From Erwinia sp. HDF1-3R (GTDB lineage Bacteria; Pseudomonadota; Gammaproteobacteria; Enterobacterales; Enterobacteriaceae): a stretch of 64,000 bases of DNA. The notes under the pieces are model-generated. The model saw nothing but the letters and a program-made list of their open reading frames with translations. It was not told the DNA's origin and searched no databases. Positions within the stretch are counted from its first letter, which is position 1; each line of letters begins with the position of its first letter. Of the stretch, positions 36,689 through 45,492 are shown piece after piece. Location of the stretch: NCBI RefSeq assembly GCF_039621855.1, contig NZ_CP155071.1, forward strand, positions 1,302,001-1,366,000, given 5' to 3'. The translations under genes were made by a program, and so were the position numbers.

Positions 36689-37621
36689 ATGAAAAAGCTG
36701 ATTATTGCCGGGCTGCTGCTGTTTAGCCTGCTGGCCCGGGCAAACGAAGGAATGCTGGCGGGTAATTTGAGCAGCGTAGGTTCGGATACGCTGGGTAATT
36801 TGATGGCGCTGTGGGGAGAGAGTTTTAATCGTCAGTATCCCGGCGTGAACGTGCAGATTCAGGCAGCCGGTTCCTCAACTGCGCCTACCGCGCTGGCAGC
36901 CGGGGCGGCTCAGCTGGGGGCAATGAGTCGCCCAATGCAGCAGGGGGAGCGTCAGCTGTTTGAAACCCGCTACGGCTATCCGCCCCTCGCCGTGCCGGTT
37001 GCCATGGATGCGCTGGTAGTGATGGTGAATCAGGATAATCCGCTGGCCGGGCTAAATACCCGCCAGCTCGATGCAATTTTTTCCATTACCCGCCGCTGTG
37101 GCGATACTGCAATCATCCGTCAGTGGGGTGATCTCGGGTTGACCCAGCCCGGCTGGCAAACGCGGGCACTACAGCGTTTTGGCCGCAACTCCGCCTCGGG
37201 AACCTGGGGTTTTTTCAAGCAGCAGGCGCTCTGCCACGGTGATTTTCGCAATGACGTCGGGGAGTATCCCGGTGCGGCGGCGGTCGCGCAGGCCGTTGCC
37301 GCCACGCTGAACGGTATCGGCTATGCCAGCATGGGTAGCCATATCAGCGGGGTTAAAACGCTGCCCATTGCGCGTGAGGGGAATGACTGGATCCCGCCTG
37401 ACGCAGAGAATATTCGCAGTGGGCGCTACCCCTGGGCCAGACCGCTCTATATCTACATCAATAAGGCGCCAAACCAGCCGCTGGCACCGCTGACTGCCGC
37501 CTTTCTGCGGCATATTCTTTCACCGCAGGGACAGGCGCAGGTGAGTCGGGCTGGCTACCTGCCGCTTTCTGACGCACAGCGTCTGGAAGCGCTAAGGCTG
37601 GCCGGGCTGGCCACGAAGTAA
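36689..37621 (+). CDS. PstS-like phosphate-binding protein
   Basis: A 310-residue periplasmic protein from ATG at 36689 (signal MKKLIIAGLLLFSLLARA); an ATG at 36674 overlapping the phoR stop is possible but has no ribosome site. PstS-type phosphate-binding loops are GNLSSVGSDTLGNLM and AAGSSTAPTAL, plus the RNSASGTWGFF loop. It lacks the usual PstS start and is more like the Gammaproteobacterial PstS-family proteins found beside phoBR. It is 14 bp behind phoR, probably co-transcribed. No permease genes accompany it. E. coli has no gene here. Confidence 0.83.
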   Translation: MKKLIIAGLLLFSLLARANEGMLAGNLSSVGSDTLGNLMALWGESFNRQYPGVNVQIQAAGSSTAPTALAAGAAQLGAMSRPMQQGERQLFETRYGYPPLAVPVAMDALVVMVNQDNPLAGLNTRQLDAIFSITRRCGDTAIIRQWGDLGLTQPGWQTRALQRFGRNSASGTWGFFKQQALCHGDFRNDVGEYPGAAAVAQAVAATLNGIGYASMGSHISGVKTLPIAREGNDWIPPDAENIRSGRYPWARPLYIYINKAPNQPLAPLTAAFLRHILSPQGQAQVSRAGYLPLSDAQRLEALRLAGLATK

Positions 37622-37689
37622 AGGTTATCCCCGGCTTGAGGCAACGGGTCCGGTTGTAAGCCAGCAGCTTTACCCGACCCTCCCCAAAG

Positions 37690-37743
37690 TGAATTTTTTT
37701 CACCTGTGATGAATTTTCCTCGTTTGCGCCTGAAACTTTCTCA
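37690..37743 (+). promoter_or_regulatory. Candidate MetR sites
   Basis: TGAATTTTTTTCA at 37690-37702 fits the MetR consensus TGAA-N5-TTCA exactly. TGAAACTTTCTCA at 37731-37743 differs at one base. Pairs of MetR sites occur at metE promoters. Assignment rests on motif and position. Confidence 0.55.
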
Positions 37744-37751
37744 TGACATTC

Positions 37752-37783
37752 TTGCGTCTGGACATATAGACATCCAGAAGTCT
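37752..37783 (+). promoter_or_regulatory. Candidate MetJ operator (four met boxes)
   Basis: Four contiguous 8-bp boxes: TTGCGTCT, GGACATAT, AGACATCC and AGAAGTCT, matching AGACGTCT at 5, 5, 6 and 7 positions. MetJ binds tandem met boxes cooperatively as a repressor with S-adenosylmethionine. The operator lies 70 bp before the methionine synthase-like gene. Confidence 0.65.
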
Positions 37784-37853
37784 AAAAGTAACCCGTTGTA
37801 ACTATTTCACCGGTAAATTATGCGCCGTGCGCGCAGGCCAGGAGTAACCTAAC

Positions 37854-38957
37854 ATGCAAAGAGATTCCGCTCAGTACCGTGCCGAAGTGGTCGGCAGTTT
37901 TCTGCGTCCCGCCGCAATCAAAAAAGCACGTGAGCAGTTCCAGAACGGTGAGATCAACGCCGAAGAGCTGCGTCGTATTGAGGATGAGGCGATCCGTGAC
38001 GTCGTGGAACATCAGCGCGCCAGCGGCCTGAAGGTGGTGACCGACGGCGAATTCCGCCGCGCCTGGTGGCACTTCGATTTCTTTGATGGCCTGGAGGGCG
38101 TGGAGCTTTATGAATCAGAGCAGGGTATTCAGTTTAACGGCGTGCAGACCAAAGCACACAGCGTACGCGTCACGGGCAAGCTGGGCTTTGGTCAGCATCC
38201 TATGCTGGAAGATTTCCGCTATCTGAACAGCATCAGCGGCGATGCCATCGCGAAAATGACCATTCCCAGCCCAAGCGTGCTGCACTTCCGCGGCGGCCGT
38301 AAGGCGATAGACGCCACCGTTTATCCCGATCTGAATGCCTATTTTGACGATCTGGCGCAAACCTATCGCGATGCGATTCAGGCTTTCTATAACGCGGGCT
38401 GCCGCTACCTGCAGCTGGACGACACCGTCTGGGCGTACCTCTGCTCCGAAGACCAAAAGGCACAAATCCGCGAGCGCGGCGAAGACCCTGAAGAGCTGGC
38501 GCACATCTATGCGCAGGTGCTGAATAAGGCTCTCGAAGGCAAGCCTGAGGATCTCACCATCGGTCTGCATGTCTGCCGGGGTAACTTCCGATCAACCTGG
38601 ATTTCGGAAGGCGGCTATGAGCCAGTGGCTGAAATTCTGTTTGGCAGCGTAAATATTGATGCGTTCTTCCTGGAATACGATAACGAACGCTCCGGTGGCT
38701 TTGAACCGCTGCGCTTTATCAAACCGGGCAGGCAGCAGGTAGTGCTGGGGCTGATCACCACCAAAACGGGTGAGCTGGAAGATCCGCAGACGGTAAAAAA
38801 ACGTATTGCGGAAGCCGCGCCGTTCGTCAGCCTCGACCAGATTTGCCTCAGCCCGCAGTGCGGCTTTGCCTCTACGGAAGAGGGGAACAGCCTGAGCGAA
38901 GCGCAACAGTGGGAAAAGCTGCGACTGGTGGTCGATATCGCTAAAGACGTCTGGTAA
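37854..38957 (+). CDS. MetE C-terminal-type methionine synthase (YxjG/YxjH-like)
   Basis: A 367-residue protein covering only the catalytic C-terminal half of cobalamin-independent methionine synthase, as in B. subtilis YxjG/YxjH. Substrate-binding VVGSFLRP, VVTDGEFRRAWW, LQLDDTVWAYLC, zinc-ligand His/Cys in GLHVCRGN, the Glu in FLEYDNERSGGFEPL and final Cys in LSPQCGFAST. It would methylate homocysteine, with a methyl donor that is not settled for this group. MetJ and MetR-like sites upstream support a methionine role. E. coli lacks it here. Confidence 0.88.
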   Translation: MQRDSAQYRAEVVGSFLRPAAIKKAREQFQNGEINAEELRRIEDEAIRDVVEHQRASGLKVVTDGEFRRAWWHFDFFDGLEGVELYESEQGIQFNGVQTKAHSVRVTGKLGFGQHPMLEDFRYLNSISGDAIAKMTIPSPSVLHFRGGRKAIDATVYPDLNAYFDDLAQTYRDAIQAFYNAGCRYLQLDDTVWAYLCSEDQKAQIRERGEDPEELAHIYAQVLNKALEGKPEDLTIGLHVCRGNFRSTWISEGGYEPVAEILFGSVNIDAFFLEYDNERSGGFEPLRFIKPGRQQVVLGLITTKTGELEDPQTVKKRIAEAAPFVSLDQICLSPQCGFASTEEGNSLSEAQQWEKLRLVVDIAKDVW

Positions 38958-38976
38958 AACACCGCAAAGGGTCATA

Positions 38977-39002
38977 AAGGCGCGCCCGGGTGCGCCTTTT
39001 GT
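38977..39002 (+). terminator. Rho-independent terminator of methionine synthase gene
   Basis: Stem AAGGCGC / GCGCCTT with an 8-nt loop followed by TTTT, 20 bp past the stop. Confidence 0.8.
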
Positions 39003-39114
39003 GCATTTAAGCGGGCGGTAATGCAGGAAAACCCCCTGGACTGCATGCAAATCATACAAATCATGTAAGGCAACCAGCCGATAAACTGAACTGATTCACT
39101 GGATAAGCTTTTTT

Positions 39115-39390
39115 TTACGCTATATCACTCTGCATTCCCGATCCCGTATTGCCTTTCTCCGCTATAAACGGTTTACTTAGCGCCGTTTTTACATTATCCC
39201 CCGTTAGAAAACCAAAATCAGCGTACATTCGCTGCCAGAGCGACGTTGGGTCAATATATTTCCCTGTATCGGTTTGATAAGGCGGTGTTTTCAGCGCACA
39301 CGGGGCGATATTTCTGACATCACGATTCCACTTAACACCAGTACAGGCAGCTTCGCTGATTATGACAAATCGATTATCTTCTAAAGACAT
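39115..39390 (-). CDS. Uncertain minus-strand ORF overlapping the brnQ start
   Basis: A 91-codon frame antisense to the brnQ leader and first nine codons. Beyond the overlap its codons look like ordinary coding sequence and the peptide is rich in Trp, Tyr and Asp ([20 protein letters not shown], then [16 protein letters not shown]), unlike most shadow frames here. I recognise no family. There is no good ribosome site at the ATG. It may be the remnant of a longer gene cut off at the brnQ side. Confidence 0.3.
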   Translation of the reverse strand: MSLEDNRFVIISEAACTGVKWNRDVRNIAPCALKTPPYQTDTGKYIDPTSLWQRMYADFGFLTGDNVKTALSKPFIAEKGNTGSGMQSDIA

Positions 39391-40684
39391 CCTCGCGCTG
39401 GGCTTTATGACCTTTGCCCTGTTTGTGGGGGCAGGTAATATTATTTTTCCACCTATGGTGGGTATTCAGTCGGGCGCACACGTCTGGATCGCAGCAATAG
39501 GCTTTCTGATTACCGCCGTCGGCCTGCCGGTGATTACGGTCATTGCGCTGGCGCGCGTGGGCGGCGGCATCGACGCACTCAGCACGCCGATTGGCAAAGC
39601 CGCCGGTTTGGTACTGGCGACCGTGTGCTACCTGGCCGTCGGTCCGCTGTTTGCCACACCGCGCACCGCTACGGTCTCTTTCGAGGTGGGTATCGCCCCG
39701 CTGACCGGTGACGGCCCGCTACCGCTGTTTATCTACAGCCTGATCTACTTTGCGCTGGTTATCGGTATTTCTCTCTATCCCGGTAAGCTGCTCGATACCG
39801 TCGGTCATGTCCTCGCGCCGCTGAAAATTGTGGCGCTGGCCATTCTGGGAATTGCAGCGTTGATCTGGCCTGCCGGGGGGGTGGCACCGGCGACGGACGC
39901 TTACCAACAGGCGGCCTTTTCCACCGGCTTCGTCAATGGCTATCTGACCATGGATACCCTCGGTGCGCTGGTGTTCGGCATTGTGATTGTCAATGCGGCC
40001 CGCTCGCGCGGCGTCAGTGAAGCTAAGCTGCTGACGCGCTATACCGTTATGGCCGGTCTTATTGCCGGCGTGGGCCTGACGCTGGTCTATCTGACGCTGT
40101 TCAAGCTGGGTTCCAACAGCGCGGGACTGGTTGAGCAAAGCGCTAACGGTGCAGCTATCCTTCACGCCTACGTGCAGCAGACCTTTGGCGGCATGGGAAG
40201 CACCTTCCTGGCGGCGCTGATCTTTGTTGCCTGTATGGTAACGGCAGTGGGCCTGACCTGCGCCTGCGCGGAGTTCTTTGAGCAGTATCTGCCGCTGACC
40301 TACCGTCAGCTGGTATTTATTCTCGGCCTGTTCTCGATGCTGGTATCTAACCTTGGCCTGAGCCATCTGATCCGCATCTCTGTCCCCGTGCTGACCGGTA
40401 TCTATCCGCCCTGTATCGTGCTGATCCTGCTGAGTTTTACCCTGAACTGGTGGAACAAAAGCAGTCGCATTATCGCGCCAACGATGCTTATCAGCCTGCT
40501 GTTCGGCATTATTGATGCGATCAAGGCCGGTGAGCTGACGTCCATGCTGCCCGCTTTTGCCCAGCATCTTCCGCTGGCAGAGCAGGGGCTGGCATGGCTG
40601 CCGCCTTCACTGGCTATGCTGGTCGTGGCCGCTATCTATGACCGCGTACGCGGTGGCCAACCCGCTCACGTGTCGCAACAGTAA
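39362..40684 (+). CDS. brnQ: Branched-chain amino acid transporter BrnQ
   Basis: LIVCS-family Na+/H+-coupled carrier for leucine, valine and isoleucine; 440 residues, about 12 membrane helices, collinear with E. coli BrnQ (439). Conserved: [69 protein letters not shown]. The ATG has no obvious ribosome site. phoR-brnQ adjacency of E. coli is interrupted by two inserted genes. Confidence 0.95.
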   Translation: MTNRLSSKDILALGFMTFALFVGAGNIIFPPMVGIQSGAHVWIAAIGFLITAVGLPVITVIALARVGGGIDALSTPIGKAAGLVLATVCYLAVGPLFATPRTATVSFEVGIAPLTGDGPLPLFIYSLIYFALVIGISLYPGKLLDTVGHVLAPLKIVALAILGIAALIWPAGGVAPATDAYQQAAFSTGFVNGYLTMDTLGALVFGIVIVNAARSRGVSEAKLLTRYTVMAGLIAGVGLTLVYLTLFKLGSNSAGLVEQSANGAAILHAYVQQTFGGMGSTFLAALIFVACMVTAVGLTCACAEFFEQYLPLTYRQLVFILGLFSMLVSNLGLSHLIRISVPVLTGIYPPCIVLILLSFTLNWWNKSSRIIAPTMLISLLFGIIDAIKAGELTSMLPAFAQHLPLAEQGLAWLPPSLAMLVVAAIYDRVRGGQPAHVSQQ

Positions 40685-40752
40685 TCGATCATCCGTCTTC
40701 CCCGTCGTCAATGCGTCGGGGAGGCAAATGTAGCAGGATCGGAAGCAGAGAA

Positions 40753-42111
40753 ATGACAAAAAATACGCTCAAAAAGGGACTGAGTACCCGACACATTCGC
40801 TTTATGGCGCTGGGATCGGCAATTGGTACCGGGCTTTTTTACGGCTCGGCTGATGCAATGAAAATGGCCGGTCCGAGCGTTATCCTCGCCTACATCATCG
40901 GCGGGGCTATCGCCTATATTATTATGCGCGCGCTGGGCGAGATGTCGGTGAATAACCCCCAGGCCAGCTCTTTTTCACGTTACGCGCAGGACTATCTGGG
41001 GCCGCTGGCTGGCTATATTACCGGCTGGACCTACTGCTTTGAAATCCTGATTGTCGCTATTGCCGACGTGACCGCCTTCGGCATCTATATGGGCGTGTGG
41101 TTTCCGGACGTCCCGCACTGGATCTGGGTACTGAGCGTGGTGCTGATTATCGGCGCCATCAATATGGCGACCGTAAAGGTATTTGGCGAGGTGGAGTTCT
41201 GGCTGTCGCTGTTTAAGGTCGCCACCATTATTATCATGATCGTGGCGGGTATCGGTATCATCTTCTGGGGTATTGGTAACGGCGGTCAGGCGACCGGCAT
41301 CCATAATTTATGGACTAACGGCGGCTTCTTTGCGCACGGCGTGATCGGTATGGTGCTGTCGTTGCAAATTGTGATGTTTGCCTATGGCGGGATAGAAATA
41401 ATTGGTATCACCGCCGGTGAAGCGAAAGACCCTGAAGCCTCTATTCCCCGTGCGATAAACACCGTCCCGCTGCGTATTCTGGTGTTCTACGTGGGTACGC
41501 TGTTCGTGATTATGTCGATCTTCCCCTGGAATCAGGTCGGCACTGATGGTAGCCCCTTCGTGCTGACCTTCCAGCATATGGGTATCGCTGCCGCTGCGGC
41601 TATTTTGAATTTTGTGGTGATCACCGCTTCGCTGTCGGCCATCAACAGTGATGTATTCGGCGTGGGCCGCATGCTGCATGGTATGGCTGAACAGGGGCAT
41701 GCGCCAAAAATGTTCGCCACGGTTTCGCGGCGCGGCATCCCCTGGGTAACCGTGTTGGTGATGATGTTAGCTATGCTGATCGCGGTCTATCTTAACTATC
41801 TGATGCCGGGCAAGGTGTTTCTGGTGATCGCTTCACTGGCGACGTTCGCCACCGTCTGGGTATGGATTATGATCCTCTTCGCTCAAATTGGCTTCCGCCG
41901 GACGCTGAGCAAAGAGCAGGCGCGGGCGCTGAAGTTTGCCATGCCTGGCGGTACGTTCACTGCGATGGTAGGCGTGCTGTCGCTGGCCTTTATTATCGGC
42001 CTGATTGGCTACTTTCCCGATACGCGCGTGTCGCTGTATGTTGGGGTAGGCTGGATCGCGCTGCTGCTGGTGAGCTGGCTGTTTGTGAAGAAAAAAGTCA
42101 GCGCTCATTAA
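40753..42111 (+). CDS. proY: Proline-specific permease ProY
   Basis: Amino acid-polyamine family permease, 452 residues from ATG at 40753 (frame opens at 40711); E. coli ProY has 457. Very high conservation: [58 protein letters not shown] and MLHGMAEQG. Twelve membrane segments. It imports proline in E. coli when activated. A strong terminator follows and malZ of the E. coli order is absent. Confidence 0.95.
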   Translation: MTKNTLKKGLSTRHIRFMALGSAIGTGLFYGSADAMKMAGPSVILAYIIGGAIAYIIMRALGEMSVNNPQASSFSRYAQDYLGPLAGYITGWTYCFEILIVAIADVTAFGIYMGVWFPDVPHWIWVLSVVLIIGAINMATVKVFGEVEFWLSLFKVATIIIMIVAGIGIIFWGIGNGGQATGIHNLWTNGGFFAHGVIGMVLSLQIVMFAYGGIEIIGITAGEAKDPEASIPRAINTVPLRILVFYVGTLFVIMSIFPWNQVGTDGSPFVLTFQHMGIAAAAAILNFVVITASLSAINSDVFGVGRMLHGMAEQGHAPKMFATVSRRGIPWVTVLVMMLAMLIAVYLNYLMPGKVFLVIASLATFATVWVWIMILFAQIGFRRTLSKEQARALKFAMPGGTFTAMVGVLSLAFIIGLIGYFPDTRVSLYVGVGWIALLLVSWLFVKKKVSAH

Positions 42112-42186
42112 TCTCAGCCATCGACGACAGCAATGCGTCGCCCGGTTGTCACTCCCCGCCGGGTGGAGAAGAACCCAACAGCCGAT

Positions 42187-42222
42187 AAAAAAAAGGGCCG
42201 GATAATTTCCGGCCCTTTTTTT
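42187..42222 (+). terminator. Rho-independent terminator of proY
   Basis: Stem GGGCCGGA / TCCGGCCC with an AATT-containing loop, A-run before and TTTTTTTT after; could act in both directions, ending the phosphatase gene as well. Confidence 0.85.
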
Positions 42223-42320
42223 GTTACTGATACCTGGCGAAAATAATTCACCCGACTTTGTACGCTTTTAGCCTGTGCCGACTTAAGCCGCCAGGCGAAC
42301 GTGTTTTGACATCCAACACA

Positions 42321-43598
42321 TCAGGATTTCGGGTAGCTCACCGGGACCATCACCGCCGGATCGATATTCTGCTTTATGCGCGTGAGCGCTGCATCGTAAG
42401 GGCAAAGCGTACCCACCGCAGTAGTTTTACAGCCGGGGAACTGCCACTCGGTAATAAGCAGCGGATTGCTCTGGCTGAGCGGCGTGAGCTGGCGCAGCTG
42501 ATCGAGGCTCTGGGCCTGAAAGGTCACCCGGATATAACGCAGTTGATGGCTATCACGCCAGCGTTCGAAGACCAGGCTGCCGCCGGGCGGGATATTGCCA
42601 GGCGGATATTCACCCTGCTGCCAGCTGAAATTAAGCAGCGTACGCAGATACGCCAGATTAATATCGCTTGCCACATACAGCAGCCAGCGAACGTCCGGTG
42701 GCGCATCGGGCTGCGTATTATTATCCAGCGCAGCGGCTATCTGCCCCATCAGTATCGATCCGCCGCGACGCGCCGCATAAGGCAGATCGTTGCTGTAGGT
42801 GTATTTGGCGCTTAACAGTGGCAGAAGCCTGGCGACCCCGGCGGTGGTGCTTACCTGACCAAAAGCCACCCGTGCGACAGGCAGATTTTCACTCCACGCC
42901 AGCCGAAGGGTTTCCGCCATGGCGCCCAGGCTGTCCAGACCGGTAATACCTATGCGGCCGTTCGACCAGACATGGAGTGACCAGGGGCGATCGAAATCAG
43001 GGCAGGCGCTTCCCGGATGACATAAGGCGCGCTTCAGGGCCGCGATCTGTGGCTCCAGGCGCTGCTGCGCGCGGCTAACGTCGCCTCCGATTGCCTTAAG
43101 TGCTTCTTGCTTTGCTATTTCCTTTTCTGCCGGGCTGGCATTGACTTCGGGATACTGAAACAGAGGGTCCCTGCCGGACAGCGCATGGACGGGCACACCG
43201 CAGCCGGGAAAAGCAGCCGATGACAGCGCAGCGGCGGTAGCCTGCGTACGCTGTAGGGTGCTGGCGCGGATATAAACCTCATCTTCAGACGGGCAGCCCG
43301 CCTTTAGCAGGCCCAGCTGGCGATAGCGCTGACTTTCAAACTGGCCCTTAAGCCAGGCCCCGGTATAGCCGTGCCCGGTTAACTCTCCGTCGGCTGTCTG
43401 CCAAACGGGCCATGAACGCTGGGTAACGGCTTCAATCTGCTTCCGGTTACCGGGGGTAGGCGGTCGCACGCCGTGGCGGCTGACCTCAACCACTTTTTCC
43501 AGCTGGTATTGCGTGCTCTCCGCACAGGCATTAAGCGTGAACAGGGCGGGCAGAATAGCGCTGATAAGCGCAGACAGAACGGGCGTTTTCACCAACAT
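42321..43598 (-). CDS. AppA/phytase-like histidine acid phosphatase with altered HD motif
   Basis: Periplasmic protein of 425 residues from ATG at 43598 with AGGGA upstream (frame extends to 43715). Signal peptide ends near LNACAES and could also be a lipobox. The nucleophile motif is intact, VEVSRHGVRPPTPGN, and the protein follows E. coli AppA (PPGGSLVFERWR, disulfide cysteines). The second catalytic motif, GHDTNLA in AppA, reads ASDINLA: the Asp remains but the His is Ser. Activity may be reduced or altered. Gene symbol withheld for that reason. Confidence 0.85.
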   Translation of the reverse strand: MLVKTPVLSALISAILPALFTLNACAESTQYQLEKVVEVSRHGVRPPTPGNRKQIEAVTQRSWPVWQTADGELTGHGYTGAWLKGQFESQRYRQLGLLKAGCPSEDEVYIRASTLQRTQATAAALSSAAFPGCGVPVHALSGRDPLFQYPEVNASPAEKEIAKQEALKAIGGDVSRAQQRLEPQIAALKRALCHPGSACPDFDRPWSLHVWSNGRIGITGLDSLGAMAETLRLAWSENLPVARVAFGQVSTTAGVARLLPLLSAKYTYSNDLPYAARRGGSILMGQIAAALDNNTQPDAPPDVRWLLYVASDINLAYLRTLLNFSWQQGEYPPGNIPPGGSLVFERWRDSHQLRYIRVTFQAQSLDQLRQLTPLSQSNPLLITEWQFPGCKTTAVGTLCPYDAALTRIKQNIDPAVMVPVSYPKS

Positions 43599-43731
43599 CG
43601 GATCCCTGTGCGTTGTCATCATTGGGGGAAGAGCAGACTGGCTCCAGTGTGCGAAACAATAGCCTGATTGCAGCACTAATGAAACCTTAAGACCCGAGGT
43701 GTAAGGGCTTAACACGTTGGAATTACGTACG

Positions 43732-43893
43732 ATGCGCGGAGTGAAGCCATTCAGCGCTGGATCAGCAGAGGTTAAGGGAAAGATGCTGCTGCCTAAGGTG
43801 GCGATTAAGGAGAGGGGATTGAAGCTGGCTAAGGTGGCGATTAAGGAGGGGGAGAGTTATGCCGGTGACGGGCTGCCGTATCAGCACAGCTAA
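43732..43893 (+). CDS. Possible 53-residue basic peptide with internal repeat
   Basis: ATG at 43732 to TAA at 43893, antisense to nothing else annotated. It encodes a Lys-rich peptide in which 12 residues are repeated: KVAIKERGLKLA then KVAIKEGESYAG; the underlying DNA repeat CTAAGGTGGCGATTAAGGAG occurs at 43793 and 43829 (36 bp apart, in frame). Ribosome site is weak. The in-frame repeat favours coding, but the DNA repeat alone could explain the frame. Confidence 0.3.
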   Translation: MRGVKPFSAGSAEVKGKMLLPKVAIKERGLKLAKVAIKEGESYAGDGLPYQHS

Positions 43894-43917
43894 AAAAAAG
43901 GCTCGCCGAAGCGAGCC
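43892..43917 (-). terminator. Rho-independent terminator of peroxiredoxin gene
   Basis: On the minus strand, stem GGCTCGC / GCGAGCC with a TTCG loop followed by eight T, 18 bp past the stop. Confidence 0.88.
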
Positions 43918-43934
43918 ATTGCAAAACGCGGGAG

Positions 43935-44537
43935 TTACAGGTTATTTGCGTTTGCGGACAGGTATTTAGCTACGCCGTCTGGAGACGCGCCCATACCTTC
44001 TTTGCCTTTTTCCCACTGAGCCGGGCACACTTCACCGTGCTCTTCGTGGAACTGCAGCGCGTCTACCATACGCAGCATTTCGTCAACGTTGCGGCCCAGC
44101 GGCAGATCGTTAACAACCTGGTGGCGAACCACACCGGCTTTGTCGATCAGGAATGAGCCACGCAGCGCAACGCCAGCATCCGGGTGTTCAATACCAAACG
44201 CTTTCTGCACTTCGCGTTTGATATCAGCAACCATCGCATATTTCACTTCGCCGATGCCGCCTTTATCAATTGGGGTTTTACGCCAGGCGTTATGAACGAA
44301 CTCGGAGTCAAAAGAAACGCCCACAACTTCCACGCCGCGCTTCTGGAACTCTTCGTAACGCTTGTCGAAGGCAATCAGTTCAGAAGGACACACGAAAGTG
44401 AAGTCCATTGGCCAAAAGAACACCACGGTGGCCTTGCCAGCGGTGTGTTTTTTGAAGTTGAAGTTTTCAACGATTTCACCGTTGCCCAGCACGGCAGCAG
44501 CAGTAAAATCAGGGGCTTGACGAGTTACCAGGACCAT
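43935..44537 (-). CDS. tsaA: Typical 2-Cys peroxiredoxin (AhpC/TSA family)
   Basis: A 200-residue thiol peroxidase reducing hydrogen peroxide and organic hydroperoxides. Peroxidatic Cys50 in FTFVCPSE, supporting Arg in LRGSFLIDKAGVVRH, resolving Cys in HGEVCPAQWEKG near 171, and the GGIG-type segment of overoxidation-sensitive members. It is closer to Salmonella TsaA than to E. coli AhpC, and no ahpF follows, so thioredoxin is the likely reductant. Its place beside acpH matches Salmonella as I recall it. Confidence 0.9.
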   Translation of the reverse strand: MVLVTRQAPDFTAAAVLGNGEIVENFNFKKHTAGKATVVFFWPMDFTFVCPSELIAFDKRYEEFQKRGVEVVGVSFDSEFVHNAWRKTPIDKGGIGEVKYAMVADIKREVQKAFGIEHPDAGVALRGSFLIDKAGVVRHQVVNDLPLGRNVDEMLRMVDALQFHEEHGEVCPAQWEKGKEGMGASPDGVAKYLSANANNL

Positions 44538-44720
44538 ATGTACTCCTGTAAAAAGTGAGTGAATTAACGTTAATTAGACGCAGTATAAAGGTGGCTTCCG
44601 CGCGTGAACCAGCGCAACAGGCCGATTAATGAGATAGGCTAAAGCTATCAAAAGGTGTTATTCCTTCAGGCAGTCCACCACAGTAGTCTATTTCTGCAAA
44701 AGGGCAACGCTTTTCATTAT

Positions 44721-45302
44721 TCAGAGGGCTTTTTGCGAGGCAAGTTCCATCATTCGCGGATATAACTGCCAAAAATAGTCGCTAAACGTTTGATAGTTAT
44801 CAATGAAATCATAATAGGACGGCGCCAGCGCGGCCAGCCGGGGCCTACTGCTGGCCATGCCGTTCAGCACTCTCTCAAGCCAGGCCGGATCGGCATACCT
44901 CTCCATCCAGCGCTCGCGCCACAGATAGCGATTAAGGCTCTGAAAGCGTTCCGGCGTCCCAGTCAGGTGAGGCGTAATTTCATCCTCAGCAAGGGTTAAA
45001 AATTCGCTAAGCGGCCTGTCGGGATGCAACCGGCCCCAGTTAAGGGATAAGAAGTGATCCCAGATAACATCAAGCGTAATGGGTGCCACCCGGCGCGTTT
45101 CATCGCGAAAAAATGCCTTTGCCGCGCGAACTTCAGGTAAAGCATCGGTCATCGCATCAATACGGCGGTGCAGCAAAATGCCCTCAGCAACGGCATCCGG
45201 CCAGTCGTTACGCGGATTACCGCGAACATAGTCAGCCATAAGGTTACCCAGCAGGGAGCTGTCAGCCAGCGTGGCGAGGTGGAGGTGGGCGAGATAGTTC
45301 AT
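44721..45302 (-). CDS. acpH: Acyl carrier protein phosphodiesterase
   Basis: Removes 4'-phosphopantetheine from ACP. 193 residues from ATG at 45302, identical in length to E. coli AcpH; the frame runs on to 45398 through an intergenic repeat. HD-domain-like features: MNYLAHLHLATLADSSLLGN, LLHRRIDAMTD, RRVAPITLDVIWDHFLS, VLNGMASSRPRL and final YPRMMELASQKAL. It is divergent from queA. Confidence 0.94.
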   Translation of the reverse strand: MNYLAHLHLATLADSSLLGNLMADYVRGNPRNDWPDAVAEGILLHRRIDAMTDALPEVRAAKAFFRDETRRVAPITLDVIWDHFLSLNWGRLHPDRPLSEFLTLAEDEITPHLTGTPERFQSLNRYLWRERWMERYADPAWLERVLNGMASSRPRLAALAPSYYDFIDNYQTFSDYFWQLYPRMMELASQKAL

Positions 45303-45311
45303 CCCCACAGT

Positions 45312-45415
<104 letters not shown>

Positions 45416-45492
45416 TCGGACTCACTCCCTGTTTAGAAATGGTCGGTTTTCAGCTAGACTGTGCGCCCTGATTTCCCTGACAGTGAATGACC

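Noticed and set aside
39719..40567. 282-codon minus-strand ORF in brnQ
   Set aside because: His/Gln/Arg-rich antisense shadow of hydrophobic codons in brnQ; no start signal.
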